Below, piece after piece: positions 33,909-42,451 of a stretch of DNA of 45,733 bases. The notes below the pieces were generated by a model that saw only the letters and a list, made by a program, of their open reading frames with translations, had not been told where the DNA came from and did not search any database. The position numbers and the translations under genes were made by a program. Each line of letters starts with the position of its first letter. Position 1 is the first letter of the stretch. Source of the stretch: an uncultured Gammaproteobacteria bacterium (GTDB lineage: Bacteria; Pseudomonadota; Gammaproteobacteria; Pseudomonadales; Pseudohongiellaceae). The DNA is taken from the NCBI GenBank assembly GCA_913061515.1, contig CAJXSF010000022.1, forward strand, positions 1 to 45,733, written 5' to 3'.

Positions 33909-35030
33909 TTATTGAGTTTTTTCCTGAATCAAAAGATTAGGGGCTGCATTGCTCTTAGGTGAAAACTTCAACGAACGCCCTAGAACGTTGTCAGCTCCAT
34001 ACCAATTGCCATTTTCGTCAACGGAAAATTCATGTAGTTCTTCAAACTCTCCCGGACCACGTCCATGCATATCCCAAGAATAGAGGCGATTGCCTTCTGT
34101 ATCGAATTTCACCATGCGTACTGGCTGATTATCGATCACCCAAACATCTTGATTTTCTGTAATGAGAATATGATTGGGGAAATTCAATTCTGGCCACGTG
34201 TTTAAGTGTTTGCCGTTTTTGTCGAACACTTGTACTCGGTCATTGTTGCGATCAGCAACGTAAATGCGATCTTGTTTGTCTACTGCGACTGCATGAACGG
34301 CATCAAACTGACCTTCAGCTGAACCTTTACTGCCCCAATCGCTGATGTAATTTCCGTCTTTGTCGAATTTGATGATTCGTGAATTTGTTAAACCATCGGC
34401 CACAACGATACTTCCGTCACTTAAAAAGGCGATGTCCTGTGGTCGTCCAAGATGGGTTTCATCATTGGCGGTTTCATTCCATACACCTAATGACATCACT
34501 AATTCTTTACCATCATTAGAGAAGGCATGGATCTGCTCGCGCCCGTCATTGACAACCCAAACTTTGCGCTCAGGGTCGTATGGGTTGATGGCGATTTTAT
34601 GCGGGCCAGCGGTGCCTTCAAATAGATAGTCCCACTGGTTCCACTTTTCTACTAAGTCGCCTTTATCATTTACGATGAAAATAACATTTTGCATTTCGCG
34701 CTTTGTCCCTTCAGGTGGAATTAGCGCTGTCATTTCTGGTACAGAGCCATAGAAGTCTGTGAAGCCAGCTGGTAACGGGTCAGGAGCATGTAGTTCGCCA
34801 CGTTGAATAATAAAAATGCGCTCTGCTGAGTCGACTACAAGCCCCGGATGAGAGCCCCAAACTAAGCCTGGTTCAGCGATGGGTTTAAGCCAGTTGATGA
34901 CAGGGTTATAGGGCGTTGGGCCATGGTTGATGGTGGGTGGGTATTCATCCGTCCAACTTTGTGAAAATGCCAGTGTCGGTAATAGTAATAACATTGAGCA
35001 GGTAAATTTACTGAACTTGGTGATGCGCAT
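33909..35030 (-). CDS. Exported NHL-repeat six-bladed propeller protein
   Basis: A 373-residue exported protein with signal peptide MLLLLPTLAFSQ. Propeller blades are visible as repeated segments: PHKIAINPYDPERKVWVVNDG, GRPQDIAFLSDGSIVVADGLTNSRI, FDAVHAVAVDKQDRIYVADRNNDRVQVF, FPNHILITENQDVWVIDN and FEELHEFSVDENGNWYGADN. This pattern occurs in NHL proteins and in peptidyl-hydroxyglycine amidating lyase-like proteins. Catalytic assignment is not justified. It starts 18 bp after a second NHL protein, so they form a two-gene operon. Both may bind the same periplasmic ligand. Confidence 0.83.
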   Translation of the reverse strand: MRITKFSKFTCSMLLLLPTLAFSQSWTDEYPPTINHGPTPYNPVINWLKPIAEPGLVWGSHPGLVVDSAERIFIIQRGELHAPDPLPAGFTDFYGSVPEMTALIPPEGTKREMQNVIFIVNDKGDLVEKWNQWDYLFEGTAGPHKIAINPYDPERKVWVVNDGREQIHAFSNDGKELVMSLGVWNETANDETHLGRPQDIAFLSDGSIVVADGLTNSRIIKFDKDGNYISDWGSKGSAEGQFDAVHAVAVDKQDRIYVADRNNDRVQVFDKNGKHLNTWPELNFPNHILITENQDVWVIDNQPVRMVKFDTEGNRLYSWDMHGRGPGEFEELHEFSVDENGNWYGADNVLGRSLKFSPKSNAAPNLLIQEKTQ

Positions 35031-35048
35031 AGTGGTGAGACTCCAATA

Positions 35049-36011
35049 TTATTGTTTTGCGAATTTCTGTATGCGATTGAGAATGACATCGCTAATGTAG
35101 GCATTGTTCTCGCTATCTAGCGTTAAGGCATGGGCTTCCCCAAACTGACCATTGCCGGTGCCTGGACTACCAATGGAGCCGAGCACATTGCCATCCATAT
35201 CTACCTTTGCCAATTCCCCATCAAAGCCTGTGGTGATGTACATATTGCCATCGCTATGCAAAAACATGGCACAGACCATCGCATCGAATTTCCACTCGCG
35301 CAGCATATTGCCACTGGTGTCATAACGTTGCACACGCATGCTTTCTCGGTCTGCAACATACAGCACGTCGTCTGCATCAATCTCAATGGCATGGGCGGTG
35401 ACAAACTCGCCCGGACCATAGCCTTTACTGCCCCATTTTGTAATGAATTCTCCGCTAGGGCTGAATTTCAGAATGCCAGGAAAATCGCCGCCGTGACCTT
35501 GCGCGACGTAGATATTGCCAATTGAATCTAAGGCTACATCGTTAGGTTGCGAGAATAGATGACTGCCTGTGGATTCATCCCATGCACCGGATTCACCTTT
35601 GGTCCCTAAGCTCATCAACACATTACCGTCAGAGTCGAGTTTTAAGACAACATGGTCAGAGACATCGGTTGCCCAAATATTATTGTCTTTGTCGATGTGA
35701 AGACCGTGGCTGCGGTTGAATAGGTTATCAGCGCCGAATGAACGCACAAAGCGTCCATTTTTCTCGAACTCCAAAAAAGTCGGAGTGCCACGGCTAAGAA
35801 TTATTAGATTGTCCTGTGCATTCATGGCGACGCCAGCATAGGAAGACGCTTCGATGGAAGAGGGCAATGCCAATGCATCGGCGAACGCGATAGCTTGATA
35901 ATCTTGCAGCGTATAAGCACGCAATGGCAGTAGCTGTCGAATTGGGCGCTGGGCAGAGACAGCATGGGAAAAAAGCGAAAGAATCAGGCAGGCGAGCACG
36001 ATTTTTCTCAT
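35049..36011 (-). CDS. Exported NHL-repeat propeller protein, paralogue of the downstream gene
   Basis: A 320-residue protein with a signal peptide ending near SHAVSAQ. Blades include RSHGLHIDKDNNIWATDVSDHVVLKL, PNDVALDSIGNIYVAQGHGG, GPGEFVTAHAIEIDADDVLYVADRESMRVQRY and FGEAHALTLDSENNAYISDVILNRIQKF. It shares blade wording with the next gene (VADR...RVQ), which suggests tandem duplication. It is the first gene of the pair. REP locus d lies 50 bp upstream of its start on the other side. Confidence 0.83.
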   Translation of the reverse strand: MRKIVLACLILSLFSHAVSAQRPIRQLLPLRAYTLQDYQAIAFADALALPSSIEASSYAGVAMNAQDNLIILSRGTPTFLEFEKNGRFVRSFGADNLFNRSHGLHIDKDNNIWATDVSDHVVLKLDSDGNVLMSLGTKGESGAWDESTGSHLFSQPNDVALDSIGNIYVAQGHGGDFPGILKFSPSGEFITKWGSKGYGPGEFVTAHAIEIDADDVLYVADRESMRVQRYDTSGNMLREWKFDAMVCAMFLHSDGNMYITTGFDGELAKVDMDGNVLGSIGSPGTGNGQFGEAHALTLDSENNAYISDVILNRIQKFAKQ

Positions 36012-36060
36012 AAGAGTTCTCTTTTTGTTATTTTTGAGAATGTCACCTGAGTATAGCCAT

Positions 36061-36087
36061 AATCAAGGGGTCAGAACACTTGAAATT
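36061..36087 (+). repeat. REP locus d, upstream of the RAYT gene
   Basis: One forward unit: AATCAAG, GGGTCAGAACA, CTTGAAATT. It lies 56 bp before the RAYT start. With locus e it brackets the transposase gene in inverted orientation, the classic REP-RAYT-REP layout. Confidence 0.85.
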
Positions 36088-36143
36088 TACCGACTTCGTT
36101 CTACTCTTAATACGACAACACAAATTCACAACAGGGTCGCATT

Positions 36144-36866
36144 ATGGCAAGGAAGCCAAGATTGCATATCGATGGTTGTCCGCAGCATCTTATTCAAAGG
36201 GGCAATAATCGCTCGGTTTGTTTTTTCAGTGTGGCGGACTATGCGTTTTATCTTCATACCCTCAAAGAGGCCGCCTTGGTCGCAGACGTTAAAATACATG
36301 CATTTGTACTGATGACTAATCACGTACATTTGCTAGCGAGTGGTGCTAGTAAAGACAGTATCCCTCATTTTATGCAGGCGCTAGGTCGTCGTTTTGTGCG
36401 CTATATAAACTTAACTTACGAACGAACGGGGACTTTGTGGGAAGGGCGATACAAGTCATCGTTAGTTTCTTCGACGGAGTATTTTCTCGCCGTTAGTCGG
36501 TATATAGAACTCAATCCTGTTAGAGCTCGGATGGTTGCGCAGCCTGGAGAATACCCTTGGTCGAGCTTTCGCCATAATGGAATGGGAATTGATATAGGGC
36601 TCGTGACGGAGCATCAAGAATATAAGCGCTTGGCTGCAACGAAAGCAGGACGGGTGCAAGCGTATCGACAATTATTTGCAGGGCCGTTATCAACAGAGCT
36701 TGTCGATGAAATTCGAAGCCACGCGAATAAAGGTTGGGTATTAGGCGGTGATCAATTCAAACAACAACTAACGCGCAAGGCCGGGGCCGTAGTTAAAAAC
36801 TACGCTTGGGGAGGAGATCGAAAGTCTTCCTCTTTTGCGAAGTCTCGTTGCCAGTCAATCAAGTAA
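36144..36866 (+). CDS. REP-associated tyrosine transposase (RAYT, Y1 HUH family)
   Basis: A 240-residue single-strand transposase of the IS200/IS605-related RAYT family. It opens with MARKPRLHIDGCPQHLIQRGNNR. The HUH metal motif is in MTNHVHLLASG (His 60, His 62). GRRFVRYINLTYERTGTLWEGRYKSSLV and the catalytic Tyr region SRYIELNPVRARMV (Tyr about 120) follow. All key residues look intact, so it may be active. Known RAYTs nick and join their REP hairpins. The stop codon TAA lies inside REP locus e, whose bases also encode the final Ser-Ile-Lys. Confidence 0.93.
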   Translation: MARKPRLHIDGCPQHLIQRGNNRSVCFFSVADYAFYLHTLKEAALVADVKIHAFVLMTNHVHLLASGASKDSIPHFMQALGRRFVRYINLTYERTGTLWEGRYKSSLVSSTEYFLAVSRYIELNPVRARMVAQPGEYPWSSFRHNGMGIDIGLVTEHQEYKRLAATKAGRVQAYRQLFAGPLSTELVDEIRSHANKGWVLGGDQFKQQLTRKAGAVVKNYAWGGDRKSSSFAKSRCQSIK

Positions 36867-36881
36867 TCTGACCCCTTGATC
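36857..36881 (-). repeat. REP locus e, overlapping the RAYT stop
   Basis: One inverse unit: AATCAAG, TAATCTGACCC, CTTGATC. It overlaps the last codons and TAA stop of the RAYT gene. Confidence 0.87.
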
Positions 36882-36952
36882 CTCGATCCACGGCCGGAAA
36901 TTACCCCAGAAATCCCGAACCCTGCGCTTAAATTTGAAAGGTTGTAAAGAAC

Positions 36953-36995
36953 TAATCTGCTGCTCATAACTACTTGCGCCATGAGCAGCAGATTA
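36953..36995. terminator. Long perfect hairpin downstream of the MDR oxidoreductase
   Basis: A 15-bp perfect stem: left arm TAATCTGCTGCTCAT (36953-36967), right arm ATGAGCAGCAGATTA (36981-36995), 13-nt loop. It ends 5 bp before the oxidoreductase stop and can serve both it and the RAYT gene. Confidence 0.7.
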
Positions 36996-37000
36996 CTGAT

Positions 37001-37999
37001 TTATAGCTTAACGATCAGCTTGCCTTTGTTGCCGCCGGTGAACAGTAGGTTCAAGCCTTCGATAGATGACTCTAAGCCTTCGATAGTATGGGCGCGGTAT
37101 TTGATCTTTCCTGCCATCACATAAGGGGCCAGTTTTCCGACTAATGCTGGAACTTGGTCAAAATGATCAGGCATAGTGAAGCCTTGAATCATTAGGCGCT
37201 TTTTAATGATGGAGATCCAGTTAGGCCCTGGGCTTGGCTGTGCACTACTGTAATCTGCAATCATACCGCAAACAATAATACGGCCATGAGCATTCATATG
37301 GTCGATGACATGTTGTTGAATTGGGCCGCCAGTATTTTCGAAATACATGTCGATGCCCTTCGGTGCTAACTCTGTGAGTTTTGCAGAAATGTCATCGGTC
37401 TTGTAGTTGATCGCGCCATCAAAGCCTAGCTCTTGGGTTAACCAATTGCATTTCTCATCACTTCCGGCAACACCTACTACGTTCAAGCCATCTGCTTTAG
37501 CCAGTTGTCCAACTATCGAACCAACTGAACCTGCCGCGCCGCTAACGACGATGGTCTCGCCTGCTTTAGGTTCCGTAAAACCATATAATCCTTGTGTTGC
37601 AGTCAGACCAGGAAGTGCAAAAACAGAAAGCGCCATTTCAGCATCAAGGCCTTCTTGGACAGGTCTAAGGCCTTCGCCAGAACCAAGATAATACTCAGTC
37701 CACCCCATCATGCCCATAACACGGTCACCAACTTTGAAGTCGGGGCTGTTACTTTCAACAACCTCACCTAAGCCCGAAGAGCGCATGACTTCGCCTAGGC
37801 CCACAGGTGGCACATAGCTATCCATATCTGGGCTCATCCAACCGCGCATTGCCGGGTCTAAGGACATATGGGTTTGTTTGACTAGAATCTCGCCTGGGCC
37901 CGCTTTCGGGATGTCTTTTTTCACAAGCTCGAAAAGCTCTGGCGTGATTGGGCCTGGCTGTGGGCGTGCCACAAGATTGATTTGGGTGTAAGTGCTCAT
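37001..37999 (-). CDS. NADP-dependent zinc-independent MDR oxidoreductase (CurA/LTB4DH-like)
   Basis: A 332-residue cytosolic enzyme. The frame is open to 38041; ATG 37999 is preferred, with GGAGAG 5 nt upstream and start MSTYTQINLVARPQPG as in the family. The Rossmann motif is VVSGAAGSVGSIVGQLAK. Other family segments are LSLDPAMRGWMSPD, YFENTGGPIQQHVI and IVCGMIADYS. No zinc-ligand cysteines are seen. Members reduce alpha,beta-unsaturated ketones or aldehydes with NADPH. It is divergent from a LysR regulator whose control region contains a 21-bp palindrome, so it is the likely target of that regulator. Confidence 0.92.
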   Translation of the reverse strand: MSTYTQINLVARPQPGPITPELFELVKKDIPKAGPGEILVKQTHMSLDPAMRGWMSPDMDSYVPPVGLGEVMRSSGLGEVVESNSPDFKVGDRVMGMMGWTEYYLGSGEGLRPVQEGLDAEMALSVFALPGLTATQGLYGFTEPKAGETIVVSGAAGSVGSIVGQLAKADGLNVVGVAGSDEKCNWLTQELGFDGAINYKTDDISAKLTELAPKGIDMYFENTGGPIQQHVIDHMNAHGRIIVCGMIADYSSAQPSPGPNWISIIKKRLMIQGFTMPDHFDQVPALVGKLAPYVMAGKIKYRAHTIEGLESSIEGLNLLFTGGNKGKLIVKL

Positions 38000-38087
38000 A
38001 ATGTCTCTCCATGTAAGGTGAAATCGGCTTGATGAAGGCATTATTGCTGTAGTAAATGCAGGGATATATGGGGTGTTGTGCTAATCT

Positions 38088-38108
38088 TTATTGTCTTTAA
38101 GACAATAA
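38088..38108. promoter_or_regulatory. Candidate LysR operator palindrome
   Basis: TTATTGTCTT (38088-38097) and AAGACAATAA (38099-38108) form a perfect 10-bp inverted repeat around a single T. It contains T-N11-A spacing as LysR-type operators do. It lies between the divergent oxidoreductase (start 37999) and the LysR gene (start 38129), 20 bp before the latter. Confidence 0.6.
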
Positions 38109-38128
38109 TAGCTAGGGGCGAAAGTAAA

Positions 38129-39070
38129 ATGGATCAACTACGAGCACTAAAATACTTTGCCGCGGTAGCGGAGACTGGGAGCTTCACGAAAGCCGCAAAG
38201 CAATTTGATGTGCCTTCATCGTCCCTATCTCGTCGCGTGGCGGACCTAGAGAAAAGCCTGGGCGCTAGCTTATTGAAACGCACAACTCGTAGCGTACAGC
38301 TCACTGAGATTGGGCGCGACTATTTCTCCCAGGTGCAGGATATTCTGCAGCAGTTAGAACAAAGCAATGAATCGGTGCGCAGTTATCACGCTAAACCTAT
38401 GGGGTTGCTAAGAATTAGCGCGATGGTGGGGATCGGAGAGCGTATTTTATTGCCACTGATGGAGGAGTTCAGCGCACTTTATCCTGAGATTATTCTTGAT
38501 ATCAGCCTGAGCGATGAACTATCAGCGCTTGGTCGCGATGATGTGGACATTGCTATCCGTGGCGGGTATGCGCCAAATGAAAGGGTGCTCGCTATTCGGC
38601 TTATGGACAATGATTTTATCGCAGTTGCGGCGCCGGCTTATCTTATTGAACACGGCAGCCCCCGCCACCCGAAGGAGTTACGCGAGCATAAAGGGCTGTA
38701 TTTTCGCACTCCAAATGGTCCACAGACTTGGTATTACCAGCAGGATGAACAGTGGCATACAGCGGCGGTTGTGCCGGCAGCGATCTCAAATAACGGCAAG
38801 TGGCTTGCGAAAAAGGCAGCGAACGCAGATGGGATTATGATGGCGCCACGCTGGATGTTAGCGGACTATCTTCAGCGTGGTGAACTACAGGAATTGCAGC
38901 TTGAACCCAAGCTTAAGGTTACTCAGAACCGAGAGCTGGCGGTTTATTTACTCTATCAAAAACAACGCTACTTGGTGCCGAAAGTGAAAGTGGCGGTGGA
39001 CTTTATCGTTGCAAGAGTCAAAGCAAAATCAAGCAAATCAAAAATCAAGGGGTCAGATTACTTGATCTGA
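38129..39070 (+). CDS. LysR-family transcriptional regulator
   Basis: A 313-residue regulator. ATG 38129 starts the winged helix-turn-helix MDQLRALKYFAAVAETGSFTKAA (residues 1-60, with SSSLSRRVADLEKSLGASLLKRTTRSVQLTE). The effector domain follows (GLLRISAMVGIGERILLPLM, DVDIAIRGGY). It is of the CrgA/AaeR-like group. An upstream in-frame start at 38078 would put the operator inside the gene and is less likely. The last residues IKGSDYLI and the TGA stop are encoded by REP locus f, so the native C-terminus was extended or replaced. It probably controls the divergent MDR oxidoreductase and itself. Confidence 0.92.
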   Translation: MDQLRALKYFAAVAETGSFTKAAKQFDVPSSSLSRRVADLEKSLGASLLKRTTRSVQLTEIGRDYFSQVQDILQQLEQSNESVRSYHAKPMGLLRISAMVGIGERILLPLMEEFSALYPEIILDISLSDELSALGRDDVDIAIRGGYAPNERVLAIRLMDNDFIAVAAPAYLIEHGSPRHPKELREHKGLYFRTPNGPQTWYYQQDEQWHTAAVVPAAISNNGKWLAKKAANADGIMMAPRWMLADYLQRGELQELQLEPKLKVTQNRELAVYLLYQKQRYLVPKVKVAVDFIVARVKAKSSKSKIKGSDYLI

Positions 39071-39112
39071 CGGATCAAGTAATCTGACCCCTTGATTTCG
39101 ACCCCTTGATTT
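39043..39112. repeat. REP locus f (inverted pair plus fragment)
   Basis: Forward unit 39043-39067 and inverse unit 39073-39098 form a BIME, followed by a fragment ACCCCTTGATTTCC near 39101-39114. The first unit encodes the C-terminus and stop of the LysR gene. The PEBP gene ends 11 bp further on. Confidence 0.87.
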
Positions 39113-39124
39113 CCTCGATCACAG

Positions 39125-39700
39125 TTATTCGGTGTATTGGAAATTGCCGGTCAGCAAGCCCGTGGCCAGAATGTGGCCACGCATGGCATCGAGCAGCGAT
39201 GCTTTGTTGAGGCCGTCGGCCAGATTCATCTCATGGTCTAGCGCATATATGCGGAAGTTATAGGTGTGTACTTTGCCGTCCTCAGGTGGGCGCGGGCCAA
39301 AATAGCCTGAACGGCGAATACCATTGGCGCCATTGATCATGCCCTCTAGGCCTGGGTAGGTCACGATCGCGTCCGGTGACAGCCCTTCTGGAAGACCACT
39401 GGCTGTCACAGGGATGTTGTACGCGATCCAGTGCACGAAGGGTTGCAGAGTGCCAACGACAGGGTCGTCAAGAATCAACGCTAGCTGACGGGTGCCTTCA
39501 GGCAGATTGCTCCATGATAGGTCTGGCGAGATCCCCTCGCCATACGCCGAGTATTGCCATGGAATGTCGGTGTTATGCGCGAATGCGCTGCTGGTGACTA
39601 CAATGCTCTCTGGGATCTCATCGGCTGACCAAGCCGGAAGACTAACAAGCATCATCAACATTATTCCTAGACATTTTTGTAAGTCGTGTCGCGATATCAT
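39125..39700 (-). CDS. YbhB/YbcL-family PEBP-like protein, exported
   Basis: A 191-residue protein. ATG 39700 is preferred (GGAGAGAAGAG upstream) and starts a signal peptide ending near PAWSA. The PEBP fold is seen as GISPDLSWSNLPEGTRQLALILDDP, FVHWIAYNIP, and GYFGPRPPEDGKVHTYNFRIYALD. It carries the ligand-pocket motifs DDP...HW and GPRPP. Bacterial members have unknown ligands and no kinase-inhibitor role is implied. It is divergent from the gluconate dehydrogenase-like pair. An operonic partner is not seen. Confidence 0.9.
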   Translation of the reverse strand: MISRHDLQKCLGIMLMMLVSLPAWSADEIPESIVVTSSAFAHNTDIPWQYSAYGEGISPDLSWSNLPEGTRQLALILDDPVVGTLQPFVHWIAYNIPVTASGLPEGLSPDAIVTYPGLEGMINGANGIRRSGYFGPRPPEDGKVHTYNFRIYALDHEMNLADGLNKASLLDAMRGHILATGLLTGNFQYTE

Positions 39701-39932
39701 CTCTTCTCTCCGGCTGAGGTATCTGGTTCTTATTATTACCCGTTCTACCCAGAACTTTATCGCGCACAACCGTCCCTGTATACAGATTCGCGCAGGCTTT
39801 TCGATGAAGCCAATACTGAGGTGTTATTTGGTGATTTCCTTTTGCGCGGATAGTGATAAGGTAAGGTCTCGGAAACAGTTCCTCTAATAAGAATAGGCAG
39901 TGGGACAAACCCGCATGCTAGGAGCATGAACC

Positions 39933-40673
39933 ATGAGTAATAAGAACAAGACCCGCAAAGACGAGGTCGGCCCTGGGGCAGCGCCATCACAATCGCGCCG
40001 TAACCTACTTAAAGGGGTTGGGTTGAGCGGAGCAGCGCTATTAGCAACGGGCAGTGGCTCGCTCTCAGCACAACCGGCCCCGGTAACAAGTGCGCAGCGT
40101 ATTCCTGTCAGAGAAGCCTTCGAAACCCTTACCGCCCTAGAAAGCTCTACACTAGATGCGTTTTGTTCGCGCATTCTTCCTAGTGATGAGAACGGCCCAG
40201 GTGCACACGAAGCGCGCGCTGTTCACTATATCGATCGCGCCTTAGCAGGGCCGATGTCCTCCTCTCGTGAGCAATACGGAATTGGGCTGTCGGCATTGGA
40301 AAACTATTCCTTAGAATCCAAAGGCATGTCGTTTCATCTACTTCCTGAGCCCGAACAAGATGCCATCATCGAGGCAATGGTGGACAGCCCCATAGAAGGC
40401 TACTCCATGCTCAATGGTGGTTTCTTCTTTATGGTCAGAACGCACACTATCGACGGTACATTCTCTGACCCCTATTACGGCGGTAACCGAGACTTTATCG
40501 GTTGGGACTTGCTGGGCTACCCAGGAGTGCGCGCCGTTGCTAGTCCAGATGACGTCAGCCAAGGTTCTGCATTAGCGCCTAGCAGGCAGTCGGCCTATGA
40601 CATGCCTACTCATCTTAAGGACCCTGTGGGTTCTGGTTCATCTTCAACAGGAGGTGCTGCCAATGGCCACTGA
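39933..40673 (+). CDS. Gluconate 2-dehydrogenase subunit 3-like protein (Tat signal)
   Basis: A 246-residue exported subunit. A Tat signal with SRRNLLKG (21-28) and a hydrophobic stretch LSGAALLATGSGSLSA is visible. The mature part LTALESSTLDAFCSRILPSDENGPGAHEARAVHYIDRALAG and YSMLNGGFFFMVRTHTIDGTFSDPYYGGNRDFIGWDLLGYPG match the small subunit of membrane-bound gluconate/sugar dehydrogenases. It probably escorts the leaderless flavoprotein through Tat as a complex. The gene overlaps the GMC gene by 11 bp. Confidence 0.9.
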   Translation: MSNKNKTRKDEVGPGAAPSQSRRNLLKGVGLSGAALLATGSGSLSAQPAPVTSAQRIPVREAFETLTALESSTLDAFCSRILPSDENGPGAHEARAVHYIDRALAGPMSSSREQYGIGLSALENYSLESKGMSFHLLPEPEQDAIIEAMVDSPIEGYSMLNGGFFFMVRTHTIDGTFSDPYYGGNRDFIGWDLLGYPGVRAVASPDDVSQGSALAPSRQSAYDMPTHLKDPVGSGSSSTGGAANGH

Positions 40674-42369
40674 ACTGCCTAAAACTGATGTCGTTGTTAT
40701 TGGGCTTGGCGCGGTAGGCGGCGTTGCAGTACTGCCGTTAGTCAACGCTGGCTTGAACGTGATTGGTCTTGAAGCCGGCGGTTGGTTTTCCAATCGAGAC
40801 TTTGCTCCCGATGAGGTGCGTAATAATTTACGCGACTGGCCGCAACAGGTGGCCAAGGCGAAAAATGAAATCCCAACTGTGCGCGCCAATATAAATTTTG
40901 AGGCGGTGCAGGGCGGTGGGCATCCCATGATGAATGGCGTGGGTGGCACCTCATTGCATTATTGGGCGCAGAGCTGGCGTCTGAATCCTTGGGATTTTAA
41001 AACTGCTAGTGCAACGGCCGAGCGTTATGGGGCTGATCGTATACCCGAGGACTCAACAGTAGAAGATTGGCCGATTAGTTATGAAGACCTAGAGCCCTAT
41101 TACGACCGTGTGGAATATGCGCTTGGTGTGTCGGGTTATGCCGGCAATATCAATGGTCAACGGCAAGCCAATGGCAGTCCATTCGAAGGCCCGCGTGCGC
41201 GTGACTACCCGATGCCGGGGCTGCGTAGCTCCGGTTATACCGACATGATGAGTGACGCGGCACGGCAACTTGGATGGACACCTTTTCAAGGCCCTGCAGC
41301 GATCAATTCCGAAGTCTATGGCGACCGCCCCGGTTGTTTCTATCATGGCTATTGCGATCGCGGTGGTTGCCACGTCAACGCGAAAAGTTCGACTGCCGTG
41401 ACCACTATACCCGAAGCACTAAAGTCCGGCCTGTTGAAAGTGGTGACCCATGCGCGCGTGCTAAAGATACTCAATGATGCCGATGGGCGCGTGACGGGTG
41501 TCGAGTATTTGATGGGCAATCAAGTGATGTTTCAGCCTGCGGATGCCGTCATGCTGGCGAGCCACACTTATGAGAATGTCCGCTTATTGATGCTGTCGAC
41601 TTCTCGTCAATACCCTAATGGAATGGCAAACAATAGCGGGCAGGTAGGGCAGCATTATCTTAGTCACCATCAAGGCGCTCCTGTGTTCGCTCTATTTCCG
41701 AAGAATTTGAACAACTGGTATGGCTTGCCCGCTCAGGGCGTGGCGATTGACGAATGGGCGGATGACAACTTCGATCACAGTGATTTGGACTTCATCGGTG
41801 GGGGCAATTTGTGGACCTATACAGACCGCAAGCCTATTTCGGCGGCGAAGATGCCAACGTTTGATCTGGTGCCCAATTGGGGATCTAAATGGAAAGCGTT
41901 TGTGCAGGAGAACGCTGATCGCGTCAATATGTCCTATATACAGAAGACGACGCTGCCATATAAAGGCAACTATCTCGACTTGGACCCGCAAGTAAAGGAC
42001 AAGCTTGGATTTCCTGTGATCCGAATTACCGCACAGTACCGTGACAACGAGCTGAAGATTGCGCAGTTCACCCAAGACCGCATGGAAGAATGGTATCGCG
42101 CCGCGGGTGCGACACACTTTTATCGCGCGGGCCTTGGCAATGCCATGGGCGCGTCGACTCATGCCTATGGTGGCACACGCATGGGCAATGATCCGGCGAC
42201 CAATGTCACAGATGCCTATGGCTTTGCCCACGAAGCGCCGAACCTTGGCATTCTTGGCTCGTCAGTCATGGGCACAAGTGGCGCCAGGAATCCCACGCTA
42301 ACGGCACAGGCCCTCGCTTGGCGAACCGCTGAGCACCTTGTCGCGAACTGGGACACCATCACTCGTTAG
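40663..42369 (+). CDS. GMC-family flavoprotein dehydrogenase (gluconate 2-dehydrogenase large-subunit type)
   Basis: A 568-residue FAD enzyme. ATG 40663 has AGGAGG 8 nt upstream, and the dinucleotide-binding motif VVVIGLGAVGGVA follows at once. GVGGTSLHYWAQSWRLNPWDF, CDRGGCHVNAKSS, and the C-terminal THAYGGTRMGNDP with ARNPTLTAQALAWRTAEHL complete the fold; His and Asn of the active site are in the last two. It has no signal of its own and likely rides with the Tat subunit. The cytochrome c third subunit of such dehydrogenases is not encoded nearby. The sugar-acid or alcohol substrate is unknown. Confidence 0.92.
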   Translation: MATELPKTDVVVIGLGAVGGVAVLPLVNAGLNVIGLEAGGWFSNRDFAPDEVRNNLRDWPQQVAKAKNEIPTVRANINFEAVQGGGHPMMNGVGGTSLHYWAQSWRLNPWDFKTASATAERYGADRIPEDSTVEDWPISYEDLEPYYDRVEYALGVSGYAGNINGQRQANGSPFEGPRARDYPMPGLRSSGYTDMMSDAARQLGWTPFQGPAAINSEVYGDRPGCFYHGYCDRGGCHVNAKSSTAVTTIPEALKSGLLKVVTHARVLKILNDADGRVTGVEYLMGNQVMFQPADAVMLASHTYENVRLLMLSTSRQYPNGMANNSGQVGQHYLSHHQGAPVFALFPKNLNNWYGLPAQGVAIDEWADDNFDHSDLDFIGGGNLWTYTDRKPISAAKMPTFDLVPNWGSKWKAFVQENADRVNMSYIQKTTLPYKGNYLDLDPQVKDKLGFPVIRITAQYRDNELKIAQFTQDRMEEWYRAAGATHFYRAGLGNAMGASTHAYGGTRMGNDPATNVTDAYGFAHEAPNLGILGSSVMGTSGARNPTLTAQALAWRTAEHLVANWDTITR

Positions 42370-42373
42370 CACC

Positions 42374-42451
42374 AAAGGGGTCAGAGTAAGTTGCTAAAGA
42401 AATCAAGGGGTCAGAGCACTTGATTTTCAAGTGATCTGACCCCTTGATTCC
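42374..42451. repeat. REP locus g (fragment plus inverted pair)
   Basis: A partial unit AAAGGGGTCAGAGTAAG (42374-42390), a forward unit (42401-42426) and an inverse unit (42426-42451) abut. The inverse unit encodes the last eight residues and stop of the GGDEF gene on the minus strand. Confidence 0.87.

Noticed and set aside
36800..36982. 60-codon minus-strand ORF across the RAYT end and REP e
   Set aside because: It is made of the RAYT antisense and REP sequence; no start signal or conserved feature.
41692..42231. 179-codon minus-strand ORF opposite the GMC dehydrogenase
   Set aside because: Shadow of a well-supported gene; the translation has no coherent domain.
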